From positions 620,001 through 684,000 of the forward strand of contig DASVQI010000024.1 in assembly GCA_036389255.1 (NCBI GenBank): DNA of 64,000 nt, written 5' to 3'. A model generated the notes under the pieces. That model saw nothing but the letters and a program-made list of their open reading frames with translations, was not told the DNA's origin and made no database searches. This DNA is from JACVRN01 sp036389255 (GTDB taxonomy: Bacteria > Acidobacteriota > Blastocatellia > Pyrinomonadales > Pyrinomonadaceae). Made by a program: the position numbers and the translations under genes. Shown here piece after piece: positions 27,248 to 36,780 of this stretch; within the stretch, counting starts at the first letter, position 1, and every line of letters starts with the position of its first letter.

Positions 27248-27691
27248 CTATTTCTTCCTTCCGGCTTCGTCCCGGCTGATTTCCTTCAGATATCTGGCGT
27301 CGAAGGCGCGCGGCAGCAAGTCTCTGATTTGAAGCTCTTCCGTTTGCCCCTGTAGGTTGATGAGCAGGATGGTCGTGTCGCGGCAATGCTCCCATATTAT
27401 CTGTCGGCAGGTGCCGCAGGGAGGCGTCAGGTTCTCCGTATCAACGGCTACGACAAGCAGGCCGAAGCATCTTGCGCCTTCTGAGATGGCTTTCCAGATG
27501 GCCACGCGCTCGGCGCAGACGGTCAGGCCGTAGCTTGCGCTCTCGATGTTGCAGCCGGTGAATAGTCGCCCGTCGTCTGTCTCGACCGAAGCGCCTACGC
27601 GAAAGTTTGAGAAGGGCGCGACGGCACGCTCGCGTGCGCTCAACGCAGCCTCTATCACTTCTTCCCTTGTGTGTCTTCCCACTTTGCTCAT
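27248..27691 (-). CDS. cdd: Cytidine deaminase
   Basis: Homotetrameric zinc enzyme converting (deoxy)cytidine to (deoxy)uridine, 147 aa. The motifs are FRVGASVETDDGRLFTGCNIE (family N-terminal block), CAERVAIWKAI with zinc Cys and catalytic Glu, and PPCGTCRQIIWEHC with the other two Cys. A C-terminal extension of about 15 basic residues is present. Start overlaps the udk stop by 4 bp. Confidence 0.93.
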   Translation of the reverse strand: MSKVGRHTREEVIEAALSARERAVAPFSNFRVGASVETDDGRLFTGCNIESASYGLTVCAERVAIWKAISEGARCFGLLVVAVDTENLTPPCGTCRQIIWEHCRDTTILLINLQGQTEELQIRDLLPRAFDARYLKEISRDEAGRKK

Positions 27692-28323
27692 GCCACGCCT
27701 CCCGTCGCAGTTAAATCCCGCGCCAAGCGGTCGCGTATCTTGACGCTGATAAGGTCTATGCCGACCAGCTTGTGCCCGCCTTCCGGGATAATCACGTCGG
27801 CGTAGCGCTTTGAAGGCTCCACGAACTGCATGTGCATGGGCCGAACCGTGGCTAGGTACTGCTCTATGACGGATTCGACTGTGCGGCCACGCTCGGCTAT
27901 GTCGCGGCGCAAGCGGCGTATGAAGCGTATGTCGTCTGGTGTGTCCACGAAAATTTTAATGTCCATCTCCTCCAGGATGCGCGGGTCTGCGAATATCAGA
28001 ATGCCTTCGACTATGATGATTGGCTTGGGCTCAACGTGCTGCGTCTCCGCCAGACGCGAGTGCGTCTTGAAATCATAGAGGGGAAGCTCAACGCCCGCGC
28101 CCGCCTTCAGTCTACGGATGTGCTTCACGAGCAGGTCGTTGTCCAGCGCGTCCGGGTGGTCGAAGTTGACCTCCTGACGGTAATCTAGCGGCATGTCGTT
28201 GAGATTGCGGTAGTACGAGTCCTGCTGTAGAAAGATGACCTCTTCGGCTCTCACGGTCGCAAGGATGCGATTCGCCACAGTCGTCTTGCCGGAGCCTGTT
28301 CCGCCACAGATGCCAATAATCAT
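27688..28323 (-). CDS. udk: Uridine kinase
   Basis: Phosphorylates uridine and cytidine to UMP/CMP, 211 aa. Walker A GGTGSGKTTVANRI starts near residue 8, and the family segments FDHPDALD and YDFKTHSR are present. Translationally coupled to cdd. A nonamer-arm hairpin element begins right at its ATG. Confidence 0.93.
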   Translation of the reverse strand: MIIGICGGTGSGKTTVANRILATVRAEEVIFLQQDSYYRNLNDMPLDYRQEVNFDHPDALDNDLLVKHIRRLKAGAGVELPLYDFKTHSRLAETQHVEPKPIIIVEGILIFADPRILEEMDIKIFVDTPDDIRFIRRLRRDIAERGRTVESVIEQYLATVRPMHMQFVEPSKRYADVIIPEGGHKLVGIDLISVKIRDRLARDLTATGGVA

Positions 28324-28325
28324 AA

Positions 28326-28424
28326 GTCTGGAGTGTCTAGAGAGTCCGGAGAGTCTGGAGAGTCAACTAGATTCTTCTCTGTAGACTCTCAAGACTCTCC
28401 GGACTCTCTAGACTGTTGAGAGTC
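28326..28424. repeat. Nonamer-arm hairpin element 2 (GAGAGTCYG class)
   Basis: Left arm of tandem 9-mers (GTCTAGAGA GTCCGGAGA GTCTGGAGA), loop around CAACTAGATTCTTCTCTG, right arm of inverted units. The right arm runs into the 3' end of the PNP gene: the PNP stop codon (28408-28410) and its last few codons lie inside the arm. Confidence 0.88.
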
Positions 28425-29259
28425 TTGGGATTATTCCGCGTAAAAGATTTCTGATTGTGTCACGCACCTGCGCGCCCGTCTCCATGACCTCTTCGTGATT
28501 GATAGGCTGGTCTACGACTCCCGCCGCCATGTTGGTGATGCAGGAGATGCCCAGCACCCGCATGCCCATCTGTCTGGCGACGATTGCCTCCGGCACGGTG
28601 CTCATCCCGACCGCGTCTGCCCCAAGGGTTCGCAGCATGCGGACTTCTGCGGGCGTCTCGTAGCTCGGGCCGGACATCGCAGCGTAAACGCCTCGCCGCA
28701 GCTCAAGCCCTAGCGAGCGTGCCTCTTCGACAGCTATCGCCTGAAACTCGTGGCTGTAGACTTCGGACATGTCAGGGAAGCGCGTACCAAAGCGCTCGTC
28801 GTTCGGCCCCAGCAACGGATTCGTGCCCATCAGGTTCAGGTGGTCGCTGATAATCATCAAAGAGCCTTGGTCGAATCCTATGTTGATGCCGCCCGCAGCG
28901 TTCGTCAGCACGACGGACTTGATGCCCATCAAGCCGAAGACGCGCATGGGAAATGTCACTTCGTCGCGCGAGTAGCCTTCGTAGAAATGGAAGCGCCCTT
29001 GAAGGACTGCGACCGTAGCGCCCCTGACGCGCCCCAGCACGAGCCGCCCCGCGTGACCTTCTACAGTAGGATGCGCAAAGCCCGGAATCTCTTCGTAAGG
29101 GATGACGACAGAATCATCAAGGTCGTCCGCGAATGCGCCGAGCCCGCTCCCCAGCACTACGCCCGTGCGCACGTCATCGTCAAAGCGCGCTCGAACGGTG
29201 CGCGCAGCATGCTCCACGCGCTCGTATAATGGTGAAAGATTTTGTTCTTCCGAAGTCAT
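28408..29259 (-). CDS. Purine nucleoside phosphorylase
   Basis: Trimeric PNP (283 aa) of the inosine/guanosine-type family. The blocks are GVVLGSGLGAFADDL (phosphate), GHAGRLVLGRV, FHFYEGYSRDEVTFPMRV, LTNAAGGIN, AMSGPSYETPAEVRML and MSTVPEAIVARQMG. It splits purine nucleosides to base and ribose-1-phosphate. Part of the salvage cluster between the ABC importer and udk. Its C-terminal RLSTV and stop are encoded by the end of repeat element 2. Confidence 0.93.
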   Translation of the reverse strand: MTSEEQNLSPLYERVEHAARTVRARFDDDVRTGVVLGSGLGAFADDLDDSVVIPYEEIPGFAHPTVEGHAGRLVLGRVRGATVAVLQGRFHFYEGYSRDEVTFPMRVFGLMGIKSVVLTNAAGGINIGFDQGSLMIISDHLNLMGTNPLLGPNDERFGTRFPDMSEVYSHEFQAIAVEEARSLGLELRRGVYAAMSGPSYETPAEVRMLRTLGADAVGMSTVPEAIVARQMGMRVLGISCITNMAAGVVDQPINHEEVMETGAQVRDTIRNLLRGIIPRLSTV

Positions 29260-29261
29260 AA

Positions 29262-29335
29262 AGGCAATGCAGAAGGCAGAATGATGAATGAAAAGCGGAA
29301 TCGCTCTTTACTTTTGCATTCCGCACTCTGACCTG
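29262..29335. repeat. Heptamer-arm hairpin element (GCAGAAG class)
   Basis: Left side AATGCAGAAGGCAGAATGATG shows 7-nt periodicity. The right side TTTTGCATTCCGCACTCTG carries imperfect inverted copies, and the loop includes AAAGCGGAATCGCTCTTT. Weaker than the other elements but the same layout. Confidence 0.6.
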
Positions 29336-29349
29336 TTCCTAGCTATTTT

Positions 29350-30237
<888 letters not shown>

Positions 30238-30244
30238 AGTTATT

Positions 30245-30296
30245 TAGCCGTCAGCCATCAGCCATGAGCAGTCAGTTTTTGGCTGGCGGCTGATTG
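30245..30296. repeat. Heptamer-arm hairpin element (CAGCCAT class, short)
   Basis: Left arm CCGTCAGCCATCAGCCATG in 7-nt steps followed by AGCAGTCAG. The right arm is a shorter inverted block (GGCTGGCGGCTGATTG) after a TTTTT loop. It lies between the two nucleoside permease genes. Confidence 0.75.
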
Positions 30297-30313
30297 TTCA
30301 AGACTGATTGCTT

Positions 30314-31429
30314 CTAAACTTTAGACCTTCTCAGCAGGCCGAACCTGTTGAATGAGCCGCGAAAGAATGCTTCGCAGGCTACGAACAGAATGACGACCGC
30401 CTGCAAGACTTCCACCAAATCTTTCGAGACGTGGTCTGTGAAGGCGTCAACGAAGATTCCGCCGCGAATCAACATGCCAAACAGAATCGCCGCCAGAAAG
30501 ACCCCGACCGGATGATTACGGCCAAGGAGCGCCACAGCTATCCCCGTGAAACCGTAGCTCGCTGAGAATCCGTCATAGTAGCGATAGCGATAGCCCAGCA
30601 CTTCGTTTATGCCGACCATCCCCGCGAGCGCGCCCGAGACTGCCATCGCCAGCACTATCTGTTTGCGTATGGCTATGCCGCCGTATTCCGCCGCCGAAGG
30701 ATTCTCGCCCGTCGCTCGAATCTCGTAGCCCCACTTGGTCTTCCACAGAAAAACGTAGACGAGCGCGCAGGCAAGAATGGCTAGCAGGAATGCTACGTTG
30801 AGCGGAAGGCGCGTGGGGATTCCGGGGATGAAGCTTCCCAGTCTAGGGATGTGCGCCGCAGCGCCTATCTCAGCCGACTGCATGATGGGGTCGCCCGGCA
30901 CCTTGTAGTAGTACTGCGTGAAGTAACTGACGAGCGCAATGCCTATGAAGTTCATCATGATGGTGTTGATGACTTCGTGCGAGCCGAAGCGGGCCTTCAG
31001 GTATCCGGGGATGGCTCCCCACAGACCGCCCATCAGAATCGCCGCAAGACAGGCAATAGGCACAAGCAGCACAGCCGGAAGGCTGGCCCAAGAGTAATTG
31101 ACATCCGTGCCGCCTATCTTAACGATTGTGCCGCCGAGCTTGATGCTGACCCACGCGGCGGCAAAGGCCGCGACGTAGAGCTGCCCCTCCGCGCCGATGT
31201 TCAGCAGCCCGCAGCGAAAGGCCACGGCCACGGCCAGCCCCGTGAAGATGAGCGGCGTCGCGTAAAAGAGCGTGTAGCCGATGCCGTCCGGCCACGAGAG
31301 CGCGCTGCCCAGCAAAAGCTGGTAGGTTAAGAGCGGGTCGTCCCCAATGATGAGAACAAAGATGCCGCCCACTATGAAAGCCGCGATTACGGCTATGAGC
31401 GGAAAGACCAGTTCGTTAAAGAGTTTCAT
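30314..31429 (-). CDS. Nucleoside ABC transporter permease (NupP/YufP type)
   Basis: Second permease of the importer, 371 aa, with a long N-terminal hydrophobic region. Family blocks are FRCGLLNIGAEGQLYV near 71, FGSHEVINTIMMNFIG near 148 and YEIRATGENPSAAEYGGI near 236. The final segment (FRGSFNRFGLLRRSKV) is cytoplasmic and basic. Confidence 0.9.
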   Translation of the reverse strand: MKLFNELVFPLIAVIAAFIVGGIFVLIIGDDPLLTYQLLLGSALSWPDGIGYTLFYATPLIFTGLAVAVAFRCGLLNIGAEGQLYVAAFAAAWVSIKLGGTIVKIGGTDVNYSWASLPAVLLVPIACLAAILMGGLWGAIPGYLKARFGSHEVINTIMMNFIGIALVSYFTQYYYKVPGDPIMQSAEIGAAAHIPRLGSFIPGIPTRLPLNVAFLLAILACALVYVFLWKTKWGYEIRATGENPSAAEYGGIAIRKQIVLAMAVSGALAGMVGINEVLGYRYRYYDGFSASYGFTGIAVALLGRNHPVGVFLAAILFGMLIRGGIFVDAFTDHVSKDLVEVLQAVVILFVACEAFFRGSFNRFGLLRRSKV

Positions 31430-31462
31430 GAGATTATTCGATTTGCATCGAGCCGATTTTAA

Positions 31463-32974
31463 TCACTTGTGACCGCCCGTCATCATGAGCCCTATCTCTT
31501 CGGTCGTAGCAACTTTCGGGTCAACTTCGCCAACTATCCTGCCTTCGTGTATGACTAAAAGCCTGTCGGCCAGCGCCGTCACCTCTTCCAGCTCAGCCGA
31601 CACCAGAAGAATCGCGCAGCCAGCGTCCCTGAGCGCTATGAGCTTGCGGTGAATGAACTCTATGGCTCCTATGTCCACGCCGCGCGTGGGCTGCGCCACC
31701 AGCAGGAGCTTGGGCTGAAGGTCGAACTCACGTCCAATGATGAGCTTCTGCTGGTTGCCGCCCGAAAGAGAGCGCGCGGGCAGAGCCGGATTCGCGGGGC
31801 GCACGTCAAAGTCCTTGATGATTTCACGAGCGCGACGGTCAATAGCGCCGTTATCCAGCATCACGCCCGCGTGCGAGACAATGGGCTTGCGATAATGAAC
31901 GCCTAGGATGGAGTTTTCCGCGAGGTCGAAATCGAGCAGCAGGCCGCGCCTGTGACGGTCTTCGGGGATGTGAGCAATCCCCATCTGCTTACGCTCCCTA
32001 GGGCCTGCGTCCCTGATGTTGCGCCCCTCGAACTCCACTTGCCCGCTCACGTTGCTCGGCTCAGTCAGGCCAGCGAGCGCTTCAATCAACTCGGTCTGGC
32101 CGTTGCCTTCGACGCCCGCAATCCCTACGACCTCGCCAGCGCGCACGTCAAAGCTTATGCCGTCCACGCGCGGCGTGCCGTCCGCGGCCATCACTCGAAG
32201 GTCGCGCAGGCCGAGGACGTTCGTGCCAGTTTTGGCGTCCGTCTTCTCCACGCGCAACAGCACGTCGCGGCCAACCATCATGCGCGCAAGCTCCGCAGCG
32301 TTCGTTTCGCTGGTCTTGAGGCGGCCCACCACTTGACCGTCGCGCATCACCGTCACCTCGTCCGAGATGGCCAGCACCTCGTCCAGCTTGTGAGTGATGA
32401 TGACGACCGTCTTTCCCTGCTCGCGCATGCCGCGAAGGATTGCGAAGAACTCTTCGACCTCCTGCGGCGTCAGGACGGCCGTGGGCTCGTCAAGTATAAG
32501 AATGCGCGCTTCGCGGTAGAGAGCCTTCAGAAGCTCCACGCGCTGCTGCTGGCCAACGGAGAGAGTCTCAATCGGAGCGTTCGGATTAATAGCCAGCTTG
32601 AACTCTTCGGAGAGCGCGCGAATCCTTTGTGAAGCGCCCGATAGGTCTAGAGACGCGGCGGAACCGGGCTCGGCTCCGAGTACTATGTTTTCGGCCACGG
32701 TCATGTTCTCGACCAGCATGAAGTGCTGGTGAACCATGCCTACGCCCTGCGCTATGGCGTCGTGCGGCGACTCTATGCGGCGCACCTGCCCGTCAATCAG
32801 AATCTCGCCGCTATCAGCCGTGTAGAAGCCGTAGGCGATACGCATCGCGGTTGACTTGCCCGCGCCGTTCTCGCCCACTATGGCGTGAATCGTCCCTTCG
32901 GCAATCAGTATGTCTATGTGGTCGTTCGCCAGTACTTCACCGAACCGCTTCGTTATTTTTCTCAGCTCAAGCAT
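31463..32974 (-). CDS. Nucleoside ABC transporter ATPase (NupO/YufO type), tandem ABC
   Basis: Duplicated ABC ATPase of about 503 aa, as in simple-sugar and nucleoside importers. First domain: VGENGAGKSTAMRIAYG, SVGQQQRVELLKAL, ILILDEPTAVL. Second domain: degenerate Walker A GVEGNGQTELIEALAG and signature SLSGGNQQKLIIGRE. I place the start at ATG 32974 (MLELRKITKRFGE). A further in-frame ATG at 33037 would add about 21 residues encoded by the neighbouring repeat element and is not believable. Confidence 0.92.
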   Translation of the reverse strand: MLELRKITKRFGEVLANDHIDILIAEGTIHAIVGENGAGKSTAMRIAYGFYTADSGEILIDGQVRRIESPHDAIAQGVGMVHQHFMLVENMTVAENIVLGAEPGSAASLDLSGASQRIRALSEEFKLAINPNAPIETLSVGQQQRVELLKALYREARILILDEPTAVLTPQEVEEFFAILRGMREQGKTVVIITHKLDEVLAISDEVTVMRDGQVVGRLKTSETNAAELARMMVGRDVLLRVEKTDAKTGTNVLGLRDLRVMAADGTPRVDGISFDVRAGEVVGIAGVEGNGQTELIEALAGLTEPSNVSGQVEFEGRNIRDAGPRERKQMGIAHIPEDRHRRGLLLDFDLAENSILGVHYRKPIVSHAGVMLDNGAIDRRAREIIKDFDVRPANPALPARSLSGGNQQKLIIGREFDLQPKLLLVAQPTRGVDIGAIEFIHRKLIALRDAGCAILLVSAELEEVTALADRLLVIHEGRIVGEVDPKVATTEEIGLMMTGGHK

Positions 32975-32979
32975 AAAAA

Positions 32980-33060
32980 CAGTGATGAGTGACGAGTGAC
33001 GGGTGACGAGCGGAAGACAAGCTGTTTTTCTTGTCACTCGTCACTTGTCACTTGTCACTG
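32980..33060. repeat. Heptamer-arm hairpin element (GTGACGA class)
   Basis: Left arm AGTGATG AGTGACG AGTGACG GGTGACG (7-mers), loop with GACAAGCTGTTTTTC, right arm TTGTCAC TCGTCAC TTGTCAC TTGTCAC. Class mates lie at 49.9 and 56.8 kb. Between nupO and bmpA. Confidence 0.92.
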
Positions 33061-33065
33061 CTCTC

Positions 33066-34106
33066 TCATTTCTTCATAGCATCCGTGACCTGAATTTCGC
33101 CGTTTATAATCTTCTGTCTGGCTTCTTCCACCTGCTGGATGGTGTCGGTCGAGAGCAAGCCCTGATTGAATTGGTCAACGCTATAGCCGACGCCGTTCTC
33201 CTTCAAGCCGAAGACGTGGAAGCCGCCCTTGAACTGGCCGCCGACGAGTTCCTGCACAAGCGCGTAGACGACGTTGTCTACACGCTTGACCATGCTGGTC
33301 AGGACGAAGCCCGGCTTGACGCCGTTCTGGTTGGAGTCAACGCCAATGACGAAGCGTTGAGCGCGGCCATTCTGCATCCCGTAACCTTCGACGGCATCGA
33401 AAGCGCCGAGACCGGAATTGCCTGCGGCTGTGAAGATGACATCTGCCCCCTTGCCAATCTGCGCCAGCGCAAGCTCCTTCCCCTTGCCCGGATTGTTCCA
33501 TGCGGAGTCCGTCACGCCCACGTAATTCTGTATCACCTGAATATTCGGATTGACGGCGCGCGCGCCCTCTTCATAGCCGACCGCGAAGCGATGAATAAGC
33601 GGGATGTCCATGCCGCCTATGAAACCCAGCACGCCCGTTTTGGAGTTGCGCGCGGCAATCATGCCCACAAGGTAAGAGCCCTGATGCTCCATGAAGACGA
33701 GCGAGGCCACGTTGGGCAGGTCTATGACGCCGTCTATGATGGCGAAGTTGATGTTCGGATAGTCCTTTGCGACTCGCTCCATGATGGGCGACTGCGCGAA
33801 GCCGATGCCTATAACCAGATTGTAGCCGCGCTCGGCAAAGGCGCGCATGGCAGGCTCTATGGAGGTAGGATTTCCGGGCTCAACGTCGCGCAGGACAATC
33901 GGGAAATCCTTCTCCGCGCGCTTGACGCCCTCCCACGCCGCCGCGTTGAAGGAGCGGTCGTCCTTGCCGCCTATGTCAAAGACTATGCCCACGTGAATTC
34001 TGGACTTGTCGTCTCTCTCCCGGCTCTGCGTGGTGCAGGCGGGACTCACAAAAGTCACAACCAGCAGGCAGAGCAAGCCCACTATGGCAATAGCGCGAAA
34101 CTTCAT
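33066..34106 (-). CDS. BMP-family nucleoside-binding lipoprotein
   Basis: Substrate-binding lipoprotein (346 aa) of the ABC importer. A lipobox ends at Cys24 (VTFVSPAC), so the mature protein is membrane-tethered. The family segments are VGIVFDIGGKDDRSFNAAAWEG, GIGFAQSPIMERVAKDYPN, GFIGGMDIPLIHRFAVGYEEG and VIGVDSNQNG. Its ATG overlaps the deoA stop by 4 bp, tying uptake to phosphorolysis. Confidence 0.92.
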   Translation of the reverse strand: MKFRAIAIVGLLCLLVVTFVSPACTTQSRERDDKSRIHVGIVFDIGGKDDRSFNAAAWEGVKRAEKDFPIVLRDVEPGNPTSIEPAMRAFAERGYNLVIGIGFAQSPIMERVAKDYPNINFAIIDGVIDLPNVASLVFMEHQGSYLVGMIAARNSKTGVLGFIGGMDIPLIHRFAVGYEEGARAVNPNIQVIQNYVGVTDSAWNNPGKGKELALAQIGKGADVIFTAAGNSGLGAFDAVEGYGMQNGRAQRFVIGVDSNQNGVKPGFVLTSMVKRVDNVVYALVQELVGGQFKGGFHVFGLKENGVGYSVDQFNQGLLSTDTIQQVEEARQKIINGEIQVTDAMKK

Positions 34107-35431
34107 GCTGTTATTACTTCCTTAATTAGTGCGGGCAGTTGCGCCGGAGCCTCTTCGTCCACACGATAGCTGGCGCGAATTATCTCTGCGGCCTCGGCTC
34201 CCAGCCGCTCATCATGAAAGTAGAGCGTGCCCAGAAGCTGGCCGCTTGAAACCTTATCACCTATCTTTACTTCACTGATAAAACCGACTGCCGGGTCTAT
34301 AGAGTCGGTCATGTGCGTGCGCCCGCCCCCTATGATGCCCACGGCGCGCCCAACCTCCGCCGCGTCAACGCCTGTAACGAAACCGTCTTGGCCGGATTCT
34401 ACCCTAACGGAGCGGAGCGTCAAAGGTATAAGACGCGACGGGTCGTCACAGACGCGTGCGTCGCCGCCCTGCTCCTCCACGTTGCGCCGGAAAAGCTCAA
34501 GCGCCGCGCCGGAATCAAGTGCGCGCCCGACGGCAGAGCGCGCAGCGTCGAGCGAGCTTTCAGCGCCCGCGATTGCTACCATACGCGCGGCAAGCTCAAG
34601 CGAAAGCTCAAGCACGGGCCGGGAGCTTTCCGTCACTTCGCCTCTGAGGATTTCTATGCACTCTTTCGTCTCAAGCGCGTTGCCCACGGCAGCGCCCAGA
34701 GGCTGATTCATATCGGTGATAAGAGCTTCCGTACGCACGCCGCAGGAATTGCCCGTCTCCACGAGCGCCGTCGCAAGCTCTCTTGCGCGTGCCTCTTCGC
34801 GCATGAAAGCGCCCGTTCCCGTCTTAACGTCAAGCACCAGCGCGTCCAGACCTGCCGCCAGTTTCTTAGACATAATAGAAGCCACTATGAGCGGAATCGC
34901 CTCGACCGTGGCGGTGGCGTCCCTGAGCGCGTAGATTTTTTTGTCTGCGGGCGCAAGCTCTCCCGTTTGCCCAATCATGGCGAAGCCTATGCGCTCGAGC
35001 AGGGTGCGAAATTCCTGTAGCGAAAGATTGACGCGGAAGCCCGGAATGGCCTCCAGCTTGTCGAGCGTGCCGCCCGTGTGGCCCAGACCGCGCCCGGAAA
35101 TCATGGGCACGCAGACGCCGCAGGCGGCAGCCAGTGGCGCGAGTATGAGTGAGGTCTTGTCGCCAACGCCGCCCGTAGAATGCTTGTCCACTTTCGGCTT
35201 AGGGATGCCGGAGAAGTCCAGAATCTCACCGGAATGAAGCATCTCTTCCGTGAGAGCCTGACGCTCCTGCACCGTCATGCCGTTTAAGAAGATGGCCATC
35301 AGGAGCGCGGACGATTGATAATCATCCCAGTGGCCGTCAACTACGCCGCGAATGAAAGAGGCTATCTCGCGCCGGGAGAGTTCTTCCCGGTCGCGCTTTC
35401 TGCGAATCACGTCCTGTGGTCTCAAGCTCAA
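34103..35431 (-). CDS. deoA: Pyrimidine-nucleoside (thymidine) phosphorylase
   Basis: Splits thymidine/uridine to base and pentose-1-phosphate, 442 aa. Signature KHSTGGVGDKTSLILAPLAA near 82, SGRGLGHTGGTLDKLEAIPG near 111 and KTGTGAFM near 195. First gene of the nucleoside uptake/salvage cluster. Released uracil/thymine could feed the PreTA pathway at the left edge of the window. Confidence 0.92.
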   Translation of the reverse strand: MSLRPQDVIRRKRDREELSRREIASFIRGVVDGHWDDYQSSALLMAIFLNGMTVQERQALTEEMLHSGEILDFSGIPKPKVDKHSTGGVGDKTSLILAPLAAACGVCVPMISGRGLGHTGGTLDKLEAIPGFRVNLSLQEFRTLLERIGFAMIGQTGELAPADKKIYALRDATATVEAIPLIVASIMSKKLAAGLDALVLDVKTGTGAFMREEARARELATALVETGNSCGVRTEALITDMNQPLGAAVGNALETKECIEILRGEVTESSRPVLELSLELAARMVAIAGAESSLDAARSAVGRALDSGAALELFRRNVEEQGGDARVCDDPSRLIPLTLRSVRVESGQDGFVTGVDAAEVGRAVGIIGGGRTHMTDSIDPAVGFISEVKIGDKVSSGQLLGTLYFHDERLGAEAAEIIRASYRVDEEAPAQLPALIKEVITA

Positions 35432-35437
35432 TCCCTT

Positions 35438-35914
35438 TTACACGCTCTCCAACAGAATCACGGCCTGAACCTTTATGGCCTCGTACTGTCCAACGGAATC
35501 AACGCCCTCGCCCGTCTTGGCCTTCACGCTCACGCATCCCAAATCTATGCCGAGCGTCTGCGCTAGATTCTCACGCATCAACTGAACGTAGGGCCTGAGA
35601 CGCGGCCTCTCAAGCATCACCGTCGCGTCTACGTTGACCACGCGCATCCCGCGCTCGCCCGCCAGCCAGACCACGCGGGCCAGCAGCTCAAGGCTGTTAG
35701 CGTCCTTCCACTGCGGGTCGCGGTCGGGAAAATGCACGCCCAAATCGCCTTCGCACAACGCGCCTAGAATGGCGTCGGCCACGGCGTGAGAGAGAGCGTC
35801 CGCATCCGAATGGCCCTCGGCCCCGCGCATGGACTCCACACGCACGCCCGCCAAGACGAGCGGCAGCCCCTCCGTCAAGCGATGCGTGTCGTGGCCAATG
35901 CCTATGCGAAACAT
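35438..35914 (-). CDS. ispF: 2-C-methyl-D-erythritol 2,4-cyclodiphosphate synthase
   Basis: MEP isoprenoid pathway enzyme of 158 aa, the usual size. Metal ligands in GIGHDTHRL (Asp8, His10) and the partner His in GHSDADALSHAVADAI. LGDLGVHFPDRDPQWK-type and CVSVKAKTGEGVDSVG segments are characteristic. Separate from ispD rather than fused. Six bp separate it from the deoA start. Confidence 0.94.
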   Translation of the reverse strand: MFRIGIGHDTHRLTEGLPLVLAGVRVESMRGAEGHSDADALSHAVADAILGALCEGDLGVHFPDRDPQWKDANSLELLARVVWLAGERGMRVVNVDATVMLERPRLRPYVQLMRENLAQTLGIDLGCVSVKAKTGEGVDSVGQYEAIKVQAVILLESV

Positions 35915-35923
35915 AAAAGCAGG

Positions 35924-36022
35924 TATCAGGATTCAGATTTCAGAATTCAGAAGAAGAATGGGCCGCCTTGAGCTTCAGACAAGCTCTTATTCTGACTTCT
36001 GAGTCCCGAATTCCGAGTTCTG
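35924..36022. repeat. Heptamer-arm hairpin element (TTCAGAA class)
   Basis: Left arm ATTCAGATTTCAGAATTCAG in 7-nt steps, loop with GACAAGCTCTTATTC, right arm TTCTGACTTCTGAGTCCCG and continuing inverted units. The right arm overlaps the ispD 3' end and encodes its last ten or so residues. Confidence 0.88.
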
Positions 36023-36694
36023 CTTCAAAAGTATTTCAGCGAGCGCTATGTCTTCGGGCCGTGTAATCTTGATGTTGCGCGCGTCGCCTTCTACCACCTT
36101 GACCGGGACGCCTAGCTGCTCCACCAGCAGGCTGTCGTCGGTCGCGTCAAGACCTTCCGTGCCTGCGTGCTCAAAGGCGCGGCGCAAGATTTCGTAGCGA
36201 AAGCACTGCGGCGTCAAGGCTCGCATGAGCGAAGCCCTTTCGACTGTCCTCAAGACCTCTCCGCCGCGCACTTCTTTAATCGTATCCACTACGGGCGCGG
36301 CCAGTATGCTCGCGCCGCTTCGCTCGGCGGCCTCGACCACGCGGCTTATCTCTTCCGGGGAGACGAAGGGACGCACGCCGTCATGCACGGCCACTACGCT
36401 GGCTGTCTGAGCGCGAATAGATTGAAGGCCGCGCCAGACGGATTCGGCTCGCGTAGCGCCGCCGGGCACCACCCGCGCAAGCTTTCGCAGCCCGTACTCG
36501 CCCGCGAGCGCAAGAAACCCGGCCGCATCCGTTTGAGGCAACACTACAACAACTTCATGTATGCTGGCACAATGCTCGAAACGCCTGAGCGTGTGAATAA
36601 TGACGGGGACTCCTGCAAGCTCCAGAAACTGCTTGGCCCGCTTGCCGCCTAAACGCCTGCCCTGCCCTGCGGCGGCAATGATAGCAACATTCAT
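35987..36694 (-). CDS. ispD: 2-C-methyl-D-erythritol 4-phosphate cytidylyltransferase
   Basis: MEP pathway CTP transferase, 235 aa. IIAAAGQGRRLGGKRAKQFL near the N-terminus binds CTP, VHDGVRPFV near 102 and DDSLLVEQLGVPVKVVEGD near 190 are typical. The final residues (NSEFGTQKSE) do not look like family sequence; they are the translation of the heptamer repeat arm, so the element supplies the C-terminus and stop. Confidence 0.93.
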   Translation of the reverse strand: MNVAIIAAAGQGRRLGGKRAKQFLELAGVPVIIHTLRRFEHCASIHEVVVVLPQTDAAGFLALAGEYGLRKLARVVPGGATRAESVWRGLQSIRAQTASVVAVHDGVRPFVSPEEISRVVEAAERSGASILAAPVVDTIKEVRGGEVLRTVERASLMRALTPQCFRYEILRRAFEHAGTEGLDATDDSLLVEQLGVPVKVVEGDARNIKITRPEDIALAEILLKQNSEFGTQKSE

Positions 36695-36696
36695 AA

Positions 36697-36776
36697 ATGG
36701 GTATCGGGCGTCGGATACCGGGTGTCAGTAAAAAAACTTTTCTTTACCGGCCCCGACACCCGACGTCCGGCACCTC
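36697..36776. repeat. Heptamer-arm hairpin element (GGGTRTC class)
   Basis: Left arm GGGTATC GGGCGTC GGATACC GGGTGTC, A/T-rich loop with AAAAAAACTTTTCTTT, right arm ACCGGCCCCGACACCCGACG and on. Related to the element at 60.8 kb. Between ispD and the PIN/TRAM gene. Confidence 0.9.
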
Positions 36777-36780
36777 TCTT

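Noticed and set aside
32975..33037. N-terminal extension of the nucleoside importer ATPase
   Set aside because: The extra residues are encoded by the heptamer repeat arm; family homology begins at the ATG at 32974.
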